From Bacteroidales bacterium (GTDB lineage Bacteria; Bacteroidota; Bacteroidia; Bacteroidales; Muribaculaceae): 20,633 nt of DNA. Below, piece after piece: positions 1-7,984 of the stretch. Every line of letters begins with the position of its first letter. Position 1 is the first letter of the stretch. Position numbers and translations under genes: made by a program. Under the pieces are notes generated by a model, which ran no database searches, had not been told where the DNA came from, and saw nothing but the letters and a program-made list of their open reading frames with translations. The stretch spans positions 1-20,633 of the forward strand of contig SFFL01000032.1 in assembly GCA_004557825.1 (NCBI GenBank). The letters are read 5' to 3'.

Positions 1-41
1 CACTCCAAAAGTTTTGTGTCTAACTTTTGGGGTGCAGTTCA
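1..41. mobile_element. Outer end of an IS3-type insertion sequence, body outside the window
   Basis: Read on the minus strand from 41 to 1, the sequence begins TGAACTGCACCCCAAAAGTT, which resembles the terminal inverted repeats of IS3-family elements of the IS150 group (TG at the tip, then a CTGCACCC block). A perfect 9-bp inverted repeat lies inside it, CCAAAAGTT at 5-13 and AACTTTTGG at 22-30, as is common just inside such ends. The element would extend left beyond position 1, so no transposase is visible. The assignment rests on recalled end sequences only. Confidence 0.45.
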
Positions 42-96
42 CAATAGGTGCCAGCCCTAATTTTCAGCCTGCCTCAAAAATTTTTATCGGACAGCA

Positions 97-140
97 ATAT
101 AAGACTATAAGACGTATAATTCGTATAAGACGTATAAGCC
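97..140. repeat. Short array of 9-bp units, core TATAAG
   Basis: About five units follow one another: ATATAAGAC (97-105), an 8-base TATAAGAC (106-113), GTATAATTC (114-122), GTATAAGAC (123-131) and GTATAAGCC (132-140). The period is 9 bp apart from one missing base. No reading frame explains it. Two other arrays with the same period but different unit sequence occur at 272-343 and 18159-18258. Confidence 0.75.
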
Positions 141-141
141 G

Positions 142-229
142 GTAGGGGCGCGATACATCGCGGCCGCATCGTCGGCGTTAATTCCCCCCGGGGCCATCCG
201 GGCGCGGCCGCGATATATCGCGCCCTTAC
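142..229. repeat. Inverted pair of a 26-bp dispersed repeat containing GCGATATATCGC
   Basis: Copy one (142-167, starting GTAGGGGCGCGATACATCGC) and copy two (204-229, starting GCGGCCGCGATATATCGC) are inverted relative to each other with only two mismatches over 26 bases, separated by 36 bases. A third copy lies at 14585-14610, downstream of rpsO. Each copy has an internal near-palindrome GCGATATATCGC. This is a dispersed intergenic repeat; as an inverted pair it could fold into a long stem if transcribed. Confidence 0.8.
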
Positions 230-233
230 AATG

Positions 234-271
234 CGAGCGCACCGCTTACCGGATGGCAGGCGGTGCGCTCG
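234..271. repeat. Perfect 12-bp hairpin between repeat blocks
   Basis: CGAGCGCACCGC at 234-245 pairs perfectly with GCGGTGCGCTCG at 260-271 around a 14-base loop. On the minus strand it lies about 110 bases past the stop of the Ca2+ ATPase gene, so it could act as its terminator or protect the mRNA 3' end. No T-run follows on either strand, so a classical Rho-independent terminator is not supported. Confidence 0.6.
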
Positions 272-343
272 GGATTATTGGGCTAATTGGGCTTATTAGC
301 CTTATTAGACTAATTGGACTTATTGGCCTTATTGGACTTATTG
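272..343. repeat. Eight tandem 9-bp units, consensus GRCTTATTG
   Basis: Eight consecutive units of exactly 9 bp fill 72 bases: GGATTATTG, GGCTAATTG, GGCTTATTA, GCCTTATTA, GACTAATTG, GACTTATTG, GCCTTATTG, GACTTATTG. Units differ at two to four positions, so the array is old or under loose constraint. It sits 40 bases past the 3' end of the minus-strand ATPase gene. No SD site or gene-like protein supports coding through it. Confidence 0.85.
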
Positions 344-382
344 GAGGAGGCGCGGCCGGGATTAGCAGGGAGAGAAGGGGGA

Positions 383-3244
383 TTAGCGGCGGGAGGGGGT
401 GAGGAGGAGGTAGAGCTCGCGGACCCAGACCACCAGCGAGGAGGCGGCCACGATGATTACGAAATCAAGCGTGCCGGAGGGGTTGAAGTGCCAGTCGGCA
501 GTGTGGAGCATCGGGGCGCAGTTGAAGAATTCGTAGGCCACTTCGGTGATGAATATCTGGCCGAGGCAAATGATTCCGGCAATCGTCCAGAAGCCTTGGC
601 TGATGCCCTGACGGAACAGGCTGTCGCCGGTCTCGAAGCAGCGCGCGTTGAACATATAGAAGAAGTGCGTCCATACGAAGATCGAGAAGAGCAGCGTCAT
701 CTCGTAGGCGGTCATACCGGGAGCCGACTTGGGCAGCGCGTGGAACATCTGCGGAATCGACGTGATGTCGGTGGCGTTGAAGATGCAGTAGAATCCCAGC
801 GTGATGGCGAAGAAAAGCACACCCACGCCAAGAAGTTCCACAAACATCGGGCGCGTCAGAATCGACGCCATACGGTTGCGCGGCTTATCCTTCATCACCT
901 GCTCCGAGGGAGGCAGCGAAGCCAGCGCCATAGCGCCGAAGGTGTCCATAATCAGGTTGACCCAGAGCATCTGCGTCACCGTCAGCGGCGACTCCGTGCC
1001 GATGAACGAGCCGATGAGCACAAGTAGGCAGGCGGCCACATTCACCGTGAGCTGGAACAGCAGGAAGCGCTGGATATTCTTGTAAAGCGAACGACCCCAC
1101 ATCACGGCGCGGCCAATCGAGGCAAACGAGTTGTCGATGATGGTAATGTCGGATGCCTCCTTAGCCACGGAGGTGCCGTCGCCCATCGACAGGCCCACGT
1201 GTGCAGCCTTCAGCGCCGGAGCATCGTTGGTGCCGTCGCCGGTGACAGCCACCACCTCGCCGCGCTGCTGGAGCGTTTCCACCAGCCGCTTCTTATCCAT
1301 CGGACGTGCGCGGGCAATAATCTTTATGCCGTCGATGCGGTCGTGAAGCTCGCTGTCGGTGAGTGCGGCAAATTCCGGACCGGTGATAATATTGGAATCG
1401 TTGTCGGCATCATCGTGCCACAGGCCGATCTGACGGCCGATTTCGCGGGCGGTGCCGGGGGTGTCGCCGGTGACAATCTTAATCTTCACACCGGCCTTCA
1501 TCACCTCCTCCACGGCGTGCGGCACATCGGCGCGCACAGGGTCGGAGATAGCCACAATGCCCAGGAAAGTGAGATTCTTGGCCACCACCTTGTCGTTCTC
1601 GATAGTGGCGTCGCCCTCCTCAAGCTCCTGATAAGCAAAGCCCAGGGTACGCATCGCCTGATTCTGATATTCCAGCAGACGGGCATCGATTTCGGCCTTG
1701 GTCACACCGGCGGTGTTGCGGCACATTCCGAACACAATCTCCGGCGCGCCTTTCACATAGAGCACCTTCTTGCCCGAAGCCGAGGTCACCACCGTGGCCA
1801 TATATTTGCGCTCGGTGGTGAATGGCAACTCTTCCAGGCGCTGCACACCCTTGCGCAGAGCCTGATAGTCGGCGCCGCGCTGTTTCAGCCAGAGCAGCAG
1901 CGCACCCTCGGTGGGATTGCCCAGCACCTCGGTCTTCCCGTCGGAAACATCGAGCTGAGCGGTGGAGTTGACAGCGATACCCTCGGCCAGAACCTCGTCG
2001 GAGGGATTGCCGAAGAACTCCGTCTTGTATACCTGCATCTGATTCTGCGTGAGGGTGCCGGTCTTGTCGGTGCAGATCACCGTGGCGGCGCCCATCGTCT
2101 CGCAGGCGTGCATCTTGCGCACAAGATTATTTGTTTTGAGCATACGGCTCATCGAGTAAGCCAGCGAAAGGGTCACGGCCATCGGCAGACCCTCCGGCAC
2201 CGACACCACAATCAGCGTGACGGCAATCATCAGCGTCTGCAGCGTGTGCGACAGCAACGAGGCCCACATAGTGCTTCCGGCGCCCGGATTTATCATCACA
2301 AACGCGCCGCACACCATACCCACAAACAGGGCGAAGAACCCGATTATGGCCACAATGCACACCGGCTTCGACCAGCTGTGGAATTTCGTCATCACGAGCC
2401 AGAAGAAGAGCGCCACAGGCAGAATCAGCGTCCAGGCCTGCCAGGCGCCCCACCCTAAGAAGTGGATCAGCTGCACTATAATCACCAGACCGGCGAAGAT
2501 ATAGCTGGCATTGGTGATCCAGCCGGCCAGCCGGTCGAGCTGCTCATTGAGCGGAGTGCGCACCGACGAATCGATCTGCGCCTCCTTGAACACCTTGCCC
2601 GACTCGGTGGCGTCGCCCACCTTCGTCACACGCATCACGCCGTGCCCCTCCATCACCTTGGTGCCGCGAAGCACGTGATTGGAAGGATATGTGGCTTGCG
2701 GGTCGAAGTCGTTGGGGTCGACAGTCTTGTGGCAGAGAAGCTCGCCGGTGAGCGTCGACTCATCCACGCCGAGCGTCACGGCATCGAGCAGGTCACCGTC
2801 GGCAGGAATCTCGTCGCCGGTGTTGATTACCACGATATCGCCCACCACCACATCGCGGCGCGGAATGGTGGTGATGGCGCCGTTGCGGTAAACCTCCACC
2901 AGCTCGTCGTCGTTGACCTGATTGAGGATTTTAAACGCCTTATTGGCTCGCTGTTCAAAGATGAAAGCCAGCCCGGTGGCCAGGAGAATGGCCATAAAAA
3001 TACCGGCCGGCTCAAAGAACACCTGCCAGCTATGGCCCAGGCCATAGAATTCATACAAAGCTATGCCTATCGACAGTACTCCGGCCACCAGCAGGATGAT
3101 AATCAGCGGGTCGGAGAATTTCTCCAGGAACAGCCGCCACCAGGGCAACTGCTTGGGAGGGGTGAGCACATTGGCTCCATATTTCAGCCGGCTCTCCTGC
3201 ACCTCTGTGTCGGTAAGGCCGGTGAATGTAACGTTTTTCGACAT
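383..3244 (-). CDS. Calcium-translocating P-type ATPase, PMCA type
   Basis: A 953-residue P2-type ATPase that would export Ca2+ across the inner membrane using ATP. The order is canonical: N-terminal cation-ATPase domain, two membrane helices at about residues 38-95, actuator domain with DESTLTGE, helix M4 with SVPEGLPMAVTLS, the phosphorylation motif CTDKTGTLTQ with phospho-acceptor D393, the nucleotide-binding domain with KGAPE, the hinge motif TGDGTNDAPAL, and a six-helix C-terminal block. The PEGLP motif in M4 fits Ca2+ rather than heavy-metal transport. One small departure is TGEL where most relatives have TGES or TGEP; the catalytic Glu is kept. The gene lies 44 bases downstream of the small SPFH-tail-like gene on the same strand with no obvious promoter between, so the two are probably co-transcribed. 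Full length, no damage seen. Confidence 0.95.
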   Translation of the reverse strand: MSKNVTFTGLTDTEVQESRLKYGANVLTPPKQLPWWRLFLEKFSDPLIIILLVAGVLSIGIALYEFYGLGHSWQVFFEPAGIFMAILLATGLAFIFEQRANKAFKILNQVNDDELVEVYRNGAITTIPRRDVVVGDIVVINTGDEIPADGDLLDAVTLGVDESTLTGELLCHKTVDPNDFDPQATYPSNHVLRGTKVMEGHGVMRVTKVGDATESGKVFKEAQIDSSVRTPLNEQLDRLAGWITNASYIFAGLVIIVQLIHFLGWGAWQAWTLILPVALFFWLVMTKFHSWSKPVCIVAIIGFFALFVGMVCGAFVMINPGAGSTMWASLLSHTLQTLMIAVTLIVVSVPEGLPMAVTLSLAYSMSRMLKTNNLVRKMHACETMGAATVICTDKTGTLTQNQMQVYKTEFFGNPSDEVLAEGIAVNSTAQLDVSDGKTEVLGNPTEGALLLWLKQRGADYQALRKGVQRLEELPFTTERKYMATVVTSASGKKVLYVKGAPEIVFGMCRNTAGVTKAEIDARLLEYQNQAMRTLGFAYQELEEGDATIENDKVVAKNLTFLGIVAISDPVRADVPHAVEEVMKAGVKIKIVTGDTPGTAREIGRQIGLWHDDADNDSNIITGPEFAALTDSELHDRIDGIKIIARARPMDKKRLVETLQQRGEVVAVTGDGTNDAPALKAAHVGLSMGDGTSVAKEASDITIIDNSFASIGRAVMWGRSLYKNIQRFLLFQLTVNVAACLLVLIGSFIGTESPLTVTQMLWVNLIMDTFGAMALASLPPSEQVMKDKPRNRMASILTRPMFVELLGVGVLFFAITLGFYCIFNATDITSIPQMFHALPKSAPGMTAYEMTLLFSIFVWTHFFYMFNARCFETGDSLFRQGISQGFWTIAGIICLGQIFITEVAYEFFNCAPMLHTADWHFNPSGTLDFVIIVAASSLVVWVRELYLLLTPSRR

Positions 3245-3288
3245 AATCAGTTAGAAAATATTTTTGTTTGTTTCGTTGACGGAGGGGA

Positions 3289-3720
3289 TTACTGCTTGTC
3301 GGCCTGCTTCAGGGAGAGACGCGAAGCCTCGAGAAGCGGCAGATTCGACTCGGTGGGGATATAGATCACCGTCTTGTCGCTCAGGTCAGACTGCTGGCGC
3401 ACCCAAAGATATTGGATATATGTGGGGGTGATGCTGCCGTTTTCGATGCGTATGGCTTCTGCAGCGCCCTTTGCACGCTCCACTTCGGCCTGCGCGTTGA
3501 GCTTTTCAGCTTCAAGATTGGCCTTGGCCTCTTCGATTTTGATTTTTCTGTTCTGCTCGGCCTTGGCAAATTCAGCCTTGCCTTCCATCTCCTGCGACCA
3601 TACGTTATACCAGGGTATGACCAGCGCGATGGCTACAATAAATACCAGGATACCCACGATGCTCAGCACAATAGCCTTTACAGTAGACTTCGATGGATTT
3701 ACCGAAAAAGAGTTGTTCAT
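3289..3720 (-). CDS. Small membrane-anchored protein resembling the C-terminal tail of SPFH/prohibitin proteins
   Basis: This 143-residue protein has a short polar N-terminus, one hydrophobic helix at about residues 15-37 (AIVLSIVGILVFIVAIALVI), then a charged, alanine-rich predicted coiled coil (about 44-92) with the AEKLNAQAEVERAKGAAEAI style seen after the SPFH domain of stomatins, prohibitins and HflK/HflC. The last part (YIQYLWVRQQ, then VIYIPTESNLPLLEASR) also matches the style of prohibitin tails. The SPFH domain itself is absent; the helix leads straight into the coiled coil. It is the first gene of a probable two-gene unit with the Ca2+ ATPase and may be a scaffold or regulator of it. 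Its function is not known from sequence. The start at 3720 places it about 50 bases from a minus-strand promoter box. Confidence 0.8.
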   Translation of the reverse strand: MNNSFSVNPSKSTVKAIVLSIVGILVFIVAIALVIPWYNVWSQEMEGKAEFAKAEQNRKIKIEEAKANLEAEKLNAQAEVERAKGAAEAIRIENGSITPTYIQYLWVRQQSDLSDKTVIYIPTESNLPLLEASRLSLKQADKQ

Positions 3721-3764
3721 TTCTTTATATAATAATATGTGTATTTATCTGATTCCGTTTTTCC

Positions 3765-3797
3765 TTTGCAAAAGTAATATATTTTTTTGTAAATTTG
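3765..3797 (+). promoter_or_regulatory. Bacteroidetes-type promoter for the hybrid two-component gene
   Basis: TTTG at 3765-3768, a 21-base spacer, then TAAATTTG at 3790-3797 match the Bacteroidetes -33 (TTTG) and -7 (TAnnTTTG) elements. Transcription would begin near 3801, about 26 bases before the ATG at 3827. The elements overlap those of the divergent promoter on the other strand. Confidence 0.7.
3769..3776 (-). promoter_or_regulatory. -7 box for the divergent SPFH-tail/Ca2+ ATPase unit
   Basis: The minus strand reads TACTTTTG here, an exact TAnnTTTG match, 49 bases upstream of the start at 3720. No clear TTTG lies 19-21 bases further upstream, so the -33 element is weak. It sits inside the spacer of the plus-strand promoter, so the two promoters would compete for polymerase. 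Confidence 0.5.
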
Positions 3798-3826
3798 CAG
3801 GATAATAACAGATTGCGAGCCCAACC

Positions 3827-6800
3827 ATGAAAAAACACATATCGTTTGTCCTTGCGGCAATATGCCTGACGGTGTGCCATGCGGCACGAACCGACCTGAA
3901 ATTTCAGCGGATAGGGCTGCAGCAGGGCCTTTCCCACTCCACCATCACCGCAATGGGGCAGGACCGCCAGGGCTATATCTGGATTGGCACCCCCGACGGC
4001 CTCAACCGCTTCGACGGCTACGCCTTCCGCGTTTACCGCCACAACCCCGCGAATGCCGGCACCCCGGCCTACAACGATGTGCGCACCATCCGTTTCGCCC
4101 CCGACGGCACCCTCTGGGTGGCCGGGATCAACGCCCTTTCCCGCTACGACGCGGTGAACGACCGCTTCACGAATTACACCGTGCCCGACAAAGCCGAGCT
4201 TAACGATGTGCTTGTGCTCGACGACGGCCACCTGCTTGCCGGTACCGACAAAGGGCTATATACCTTCGACACCGCCACCGGAAAATTCACACCCGGATAT
4301 GAAGGGCACCCCTTCACCTCCGCTATAACATCGCTCTGCCTCGCCGACGGAGATGTATATATTGCCGGCAGCGGGCGCCTGAGCAAGCTCGACCCGGCAT
4401 CGGGCCATATCAGTCCCATCAATCTTGGTAAGACCGTCGCCGCCGGGCAGATGCTCGACGACGGCCGATACCTCTACATCACCACCGAGGGCGACGGCCT
4501 CCTCTGCCTCGACACCGGCAACGGCCACCTGCGCACCTACCGCGCCGGAGGCCCCGAAGGGCTGCGCTCCGACTATGTCCGCTCGATTGCCCGCGACACC
4601 AACGGGCGCCTCTGGGTAGGCACCTTCAGCGGCCTCGACATCCTCGACGCAAAGCGCCAGCACTTCAGCCACTACGACAACGACCCCTACAGCGAGGAAT
4701 CGCTCTCACACTCTTCGGTGCGCCGAATCTTCGCCGACCGCCAGGGCGGTATGTGGCTCGGCACATATTTCGGCGGCCTGAACTACTACCACCCCCTGCG
4801 CAATCAGTTCCAGACTATGCGTCATTCGCCGGTGCGCCCCTCGCTCAACGACAACATCATCGGCGCCATGCTTGAGGACTCGCGTCACAATATATGGATT
4901 GCCACCAACCGAGGCGGCGTTAACGTTTACAATCCGCAGAACGACACCTTCCGCTACTTCACCACTTCTAACGGCCTCGGCTCCGACGACGTCAAGGCAT
5001 TCTATTACGACGAAGCCGCCGGGAAAGTCTATGTAGGTTCCCACCTTGGCGGGATGAATGTGATCACCCCCACCTCCGGTGCAGTTGCCACAGCTCCCAA
5101 CGCGCCCTCTAATGTCTACGACATCCTCCCCTCCCGCCGCCCCGGAGCGCTCTGGCTCGCTGCCATCAATGCGCTGGTGCTCTATGATGTGGCCGGCGGC
5201 ATATCCACCGCCGTGCCCTCCAACGGCCTGTGCCATATCACCGACCTCTACCGCGACACACGCGGCCGCCTCTGGGTGTCGGGCGAAGATGGTATGGCCG
5301 TATTCGACGAGCACCCCGACGGCTCCCTCTCCCCGGCCAAAGGAATCCCCGAATCCATCGGCAACTACCGCCGCCAGGTAAACAATGTATATATGAGCCG
5401 CGACGGCCACACATATTATATATCCACCAACGAGGGTCTGATGCGCTACGATTCCTCCAACGGCAAAATCACCCGCTACACCACCGCCCAGGGGATGCCC
5501 AACGATATGGTCTACGGTGTGCTCGAAGATGCCAACGGGCGCCTCTGGTGCAGCACCAACTACGGCCTGGCCCTCATCAATCCCGCCGACGGCCACATCG
5601 TGAGCTACAACACCACCGACGGCCTGCAGAGCAATCAGTTCTCGCTCAAGAGCTTCCTGAAAAGCAGCGACGGATATATGTATTTCGGCGGCATTAACGG
5701 CCTGAGCTACTTCAACCCCTCGGTGCTGAAGTCAAACCCCTACACCCCCGCGCCGATGATTTCCGGTCTGAAGCTCTTCAACCGCCGCGTCACCGTGGGC
5801 GACGAGACCGGCCTTCTCCCCCAGAACATCTCCGAAACGCATAAAATCACCCTCTCCCCCGAGCAGTCGGTGCTCACCATCGACTTCACCGTCTGCAACT
5901 ATGTGGCAGGCGAGCACAACACCTTCTCCTACAAGCTCGACGGCTTCGACAAGCAGTGGATTACCACCGACGGCGCACACTCCGTCACCTACTCCAATCT
6001 CCCTCCGGGCGACTACCGCTTTATGCTCCGTGCCGCCAACAACGACGGCGTATGGAGCAAAGAGACAACCTCAATCGGCATCACCGTGCTTCCCCACTGG
6101 TATCAGCGCTGGTGGGTGCAGACCCTCTTCATCCTCCTCATCACCGCTGCTGCAGCTATGGCACTGCTGAGCTATCTGCGCCGACGCGAACGTATGCGCC
6201 ACGAACAGATGGAGCACCTCAACGCCCAGCGCGAGAAAGAGCTTAACGAGATGAAGGTGCGCTTCTTCATAAATATGTCGCACGAACTGCGCACGCCGCT
6301 CACGCTGATGCTCCTCCCCATCCAGGAACTTCTGCAGCGTGCCACCGACCGCAAGACCGTGCAGCGCCTCAACCTGGTGAAAAACAATACCGAGCACATT
6401 CTCCACATAGTGAATCAGCTGCTCGACTACCGCCGCGCCGAGATGGGTATGTTCCGGCTCCAGACCCGTCAGGTAAAGGTCAGCACCCTGATTCACACCA
6501 TTTTCCACAACTACGAATTCCAGGCGTCGCGCCGCGACATCACCTACCGCTTCAACTCCTCGCTCCCCGACGAACCGGTGATGTGCGACCCGCAGTATAT
6601 CGAACTGATTTGCAACAATCTCATCTCCAACGCTTTCAAATACACCCCCAAAGGGCAGTCGATTACCGTGAGCGTGGCGTCCGGCGGCACAGAAGATGCT
6701 CCGAAGATGGTGATCACCGTGGCCGACACCGGCTGCGGCATCCCTGCCGACAAACTGCCCGAAATTTTCACCCGATTCTATAAGGTCGACGACCGCGCAA

Positions 6801-7843
6801 ACGGCAGCGGCATAGGTCTGTCGCTGGTGAAGCGCCTCGTGGAGCTGCACCACGGCACCATTTCCGTCGACAGCAAGCTGGGCGAAGGCACCACTTTCAC
6901 CGTGGAGATTCCCGTCAATGCGGCCGCATATACCGCCGCCGAGACCCTCAGCGACAGCGCCAGCCAGCCGCTTCCGCCCACCGATGTGAACCCCGCCCCG
7001 CTTGCGATTCCCGAGCCGGAGGAGGGAATCGACGACACAGCCGAGGCCGCCCAGGCCACCGACGATGCCCGCGAAACGGTGATGGTGGTCGATGACAATC
7101 CCGACATCCTCAAATATATCTGCGAAGCCCTCTCGGAGCACTACAATGTGCTCCCCGCCGCCAATGGCGCGAAGGCCATCGAAACGCTTTCGAGCAACAC
7201 CGTCGACCTGATTATCACTGACATTATGATGCCCGACATCGACGGCGTGCAGCTCTGCCGCACCGTCAAGCGCAATCTGCGCACCTCGCACATCCCGGTG
7301 ATTATGCTTTCGGCAAAAAGCGACACCAACGACTTCCTCGGCGGCCTGAAGGTGGGTGCCGACGACTATATCGCCAAGCCTTTCTCGCTCGACATTCTCT
7401 CGCAGAAGGTGCGCAATCTGCTCCACACACGCCGTCAGACCATCAGGCACTTCACCGACCTGGCCGACGACAAGAAGACCGACGTGCCCGCGCTGAATCC
7501 CCTCGATGAGGAATTCATCAAGAAAGCCCTCGACACGATGGAGAAATATGTCGACGACTCGGAGTTCACCACCGACCGCTTCGCCGCCGAAATGTGTATG
7601 AGCCGCTCCAATCTCCACCTGAAGATGAAAGCCCTCACCGGCGAATCCACCAACGAGTTTATGCGTCGGTTCCGTATGCGCCGCGCTATGGATTTGCTCA
7701 AATCCGGGCGCTACACCATCTCGCAGGTGAGCGCGATGGTGGGCTATGGCACCCCCTCCTATTTCGCCACCTCCTTCAAGAAATTTTTCGGCGATCTTCC
7801 CTCCAATTCTATCAAGCATCTGAGGCCTAATGAGCCGGATTAA
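3827..7843 (+). CDS. Hybrid two-component system sensor-regulator (HTCS)
   Basis: A 1338-residue one-protein sensor and transcription factor of the Bacteroides type. A signal peptide (about residues 1-20) precedes a periplasmic sensor of two seven-bladed propellers built from repeats such as GYIWIGTPDGLNRFD, then a Y_Y_Y domain (about 690-755), a membrane helix at about 764-784, a HisKA domain with phospho-acceptor H819 in MSHELRTPLTLML, a HATPase domain with GCGIP and GSGIGLSLV, a linker rich in Ala, Pro and Glu, a receiver with acceptor D1132 (ITDIMMPD) and conserved K1184, and a C-terminal AraC-type helix-turn-helix domain. Proteins of this kind usually bind a breakdown product of their target glycan in the periplasm and switch on the adjacent operon. 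Here that operon starts 141 bases downstream with GH88, so an unsaturated uronide is the likely ligand; this is inferred from position. Confidence 0.95.
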   Translation: MKKHISFVLAAICLTVCHAARTDLKFQRIGLQQGLSHSTITAMGQDRQGYIWIGTPDGLNRFDGYAFRVYRHNPANAGTPAYNDVRTIRFAPDGTLWVAGINALSRYDAVNDRFTNYTVPDKAELNDVLVLDDGHLLAGTDKGLYTFDTATGKFTPGYEGHPFTSAITSLCLADGDVYIAGSGRLSKLDPASGHISPINLGKTVAAGQMLDDGRYLYITTEGDGLLCLDTGNGHLRTYRAGGPEGLRSDYVRSIARDTNGRLWVGTFSGLDILDAKRQHFSHYDNDPYSEESLSHSSVRRIFADRQGGMWLGTYFGGLNYYHPLRNQFQTMRHSPVRPSLNDNIIGAMLEDSRHNIWIATNRGGVNVYNPQNDTFRYFTTSNGLGSDDVKAFYYDEAAGKVYVGSHLGGMNVITPTSGAVATAPNAPSNVYDILPSRRPGALWLAAINALVLYDVAGGISTAVPSNGLCHITDLYRDTRGRLWVSGEDGMAVFDEHPDGSLSPAKGIPESIGNYRRQVNNVYMSRDGHTYYISTNEGLMRYDSSNGKITRYTTAQGMPNDMVYGVLEDANGRLWCSTNYGLALINPADGHIVSYNTTDGLQSNQFSLKSFLKSSDGYMYFGGINGLSYFNPSVLKSNPYTPAPMISGLKLFNRRVTVGDETGLLPQNISETHKITLSPEQSVLTIDFTVCNYVAGEHNTFSYKLDGFDKQWITTDGAHSVTYSNLPPGDYRFMLRAANNDGVWSKETTSIGITVLPHWYQRWWVQTLFILLITAAAAMALLSYLRRRERMRHEQMEHLNAQREKELNEMKVRFFINMSHELRTPLTLMLLPIQELLQRATDRKTVQRLNLVKNNTEHILHIVNQLLDYRRAEMGMFRLQTRQVKVSTLIHTIFHNYEFQASRRDITYRFNSSLPDEPVMCDPQYIELICNNLISNAFKYTPKGQSITVSVASGGTEDAPKMVITVADTGCGIPADKLPEIFTRFYKVDDRANGSGIGLSLVKRLVELHHGTISVDSKLGEGTTFTVEIPVNAAAYTAAETLSDSASQPLPPTDVNPAPLAIPEPEEGIDDTAEAAQATDDARETVMVVDDNPDILKYICEALSEHYNVLPAANGAKAIETLSSNTVDLIITDIMMPDIDGVQLCRTVKRNLRTSHIPVIMLSAKSDTNDFLGGLKVGADDYIAKPFSLDILSQKVRNLLHTRRQTIRHFTDLADDKKTDVPALNPLDEEFIKKALDTMEKYVDDSEFTTDRFAAEMCMSRSNLHLKMKALTGESTNEFMRRFRMRRAMDLLKSGRYTISQVSAMVGYGTPSYFATSFKKFFGDLPSNSIKHLRPNEPD

Positions 7844-7847
7844 ACAA

Positions 7848-7881
7848 AATTGATATTATTTTAATCAATTTATAATCAATT
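7848..7881. promoter_or_regulatory. Candidate operator: two direct TAATCAATT repeats 11 bp apart
   Basis: TAATCAATT occurs at 7862-7870 and again at 7873-7881, exactly 11 bp apart, and an inverted AATTGAT lies at 7848-7854. AraC-family DNA-binding domains typically bind direct repeats spaced by about one or two helical turns. The pair sits between the regulator gene and the GH88 promoter, about 70-80 bases before the predicted transcription start. The inverted copy could instead form a weak hairpin behind the regulator gene. Binding is an inference. Confidence 0.4.
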
Positions 7882-7940
7882 GCTGCACTTGGGCGGTATA
7901 GCAAAATACATATATGGCATAGATTTGCGTTATATTAGCG

Positions 7941-7948
7941 TAACTTTG
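7941..7948 (+). promoter_or_regulatory. -7 box of the uronate operon
   Basis: TAACTTTG is an exact TAnnTTTG match, 36 bases before the GH88 ATG at 7985. The expected TTTG 19-21 bases upstream is missing (the region reads TATATGGCAT), which suits an activator-dependent promoter. Overlapping it, GCGTTA (7927) and GCGTAA (7938) are also 11 bp apart. Confidence 0.55.
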
Positions 7949-7984
7949 TAGATGCAAAATATAATCACGAATCCAATATACCAT

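Noticed and set aside
97..343. Possible CRISPR array
   Set aside because: Units are 9 bp and contiguous, with no unique spacers and no cas genes nearby.
1199..2458. A 419-codon plus-strand frame inside the Ca2+ ATPase gene
   Set aside because: It is His/Gly-rich without domain features and lies entirely opposite conserved ATPase motifs; no promoter or RBS supports it.
2700..2830. TGEL in place of TGES/TGEP in the ATPase actuator domain as evidence of inactivity
   Set aside because: The catalytic Glu is retained and every other essential motif is intact, so loss of function is not supported.
6071..7819. A long open frame (582 codons) antisense to the HTCS gene
   Set aside because: It is a product of the strong third-position GC bias of the sense gene, is rich in Gly/Val/His/Glu with no recognisable domain, and the sense frame has complete kinase, receiver and AraC domains.
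7952..7984. Upstream ATG at 7952 as the GH88 start
   Set aside because: It lies at or next to the predicted transcription start and would add 11 residues before a complete signal peptide.
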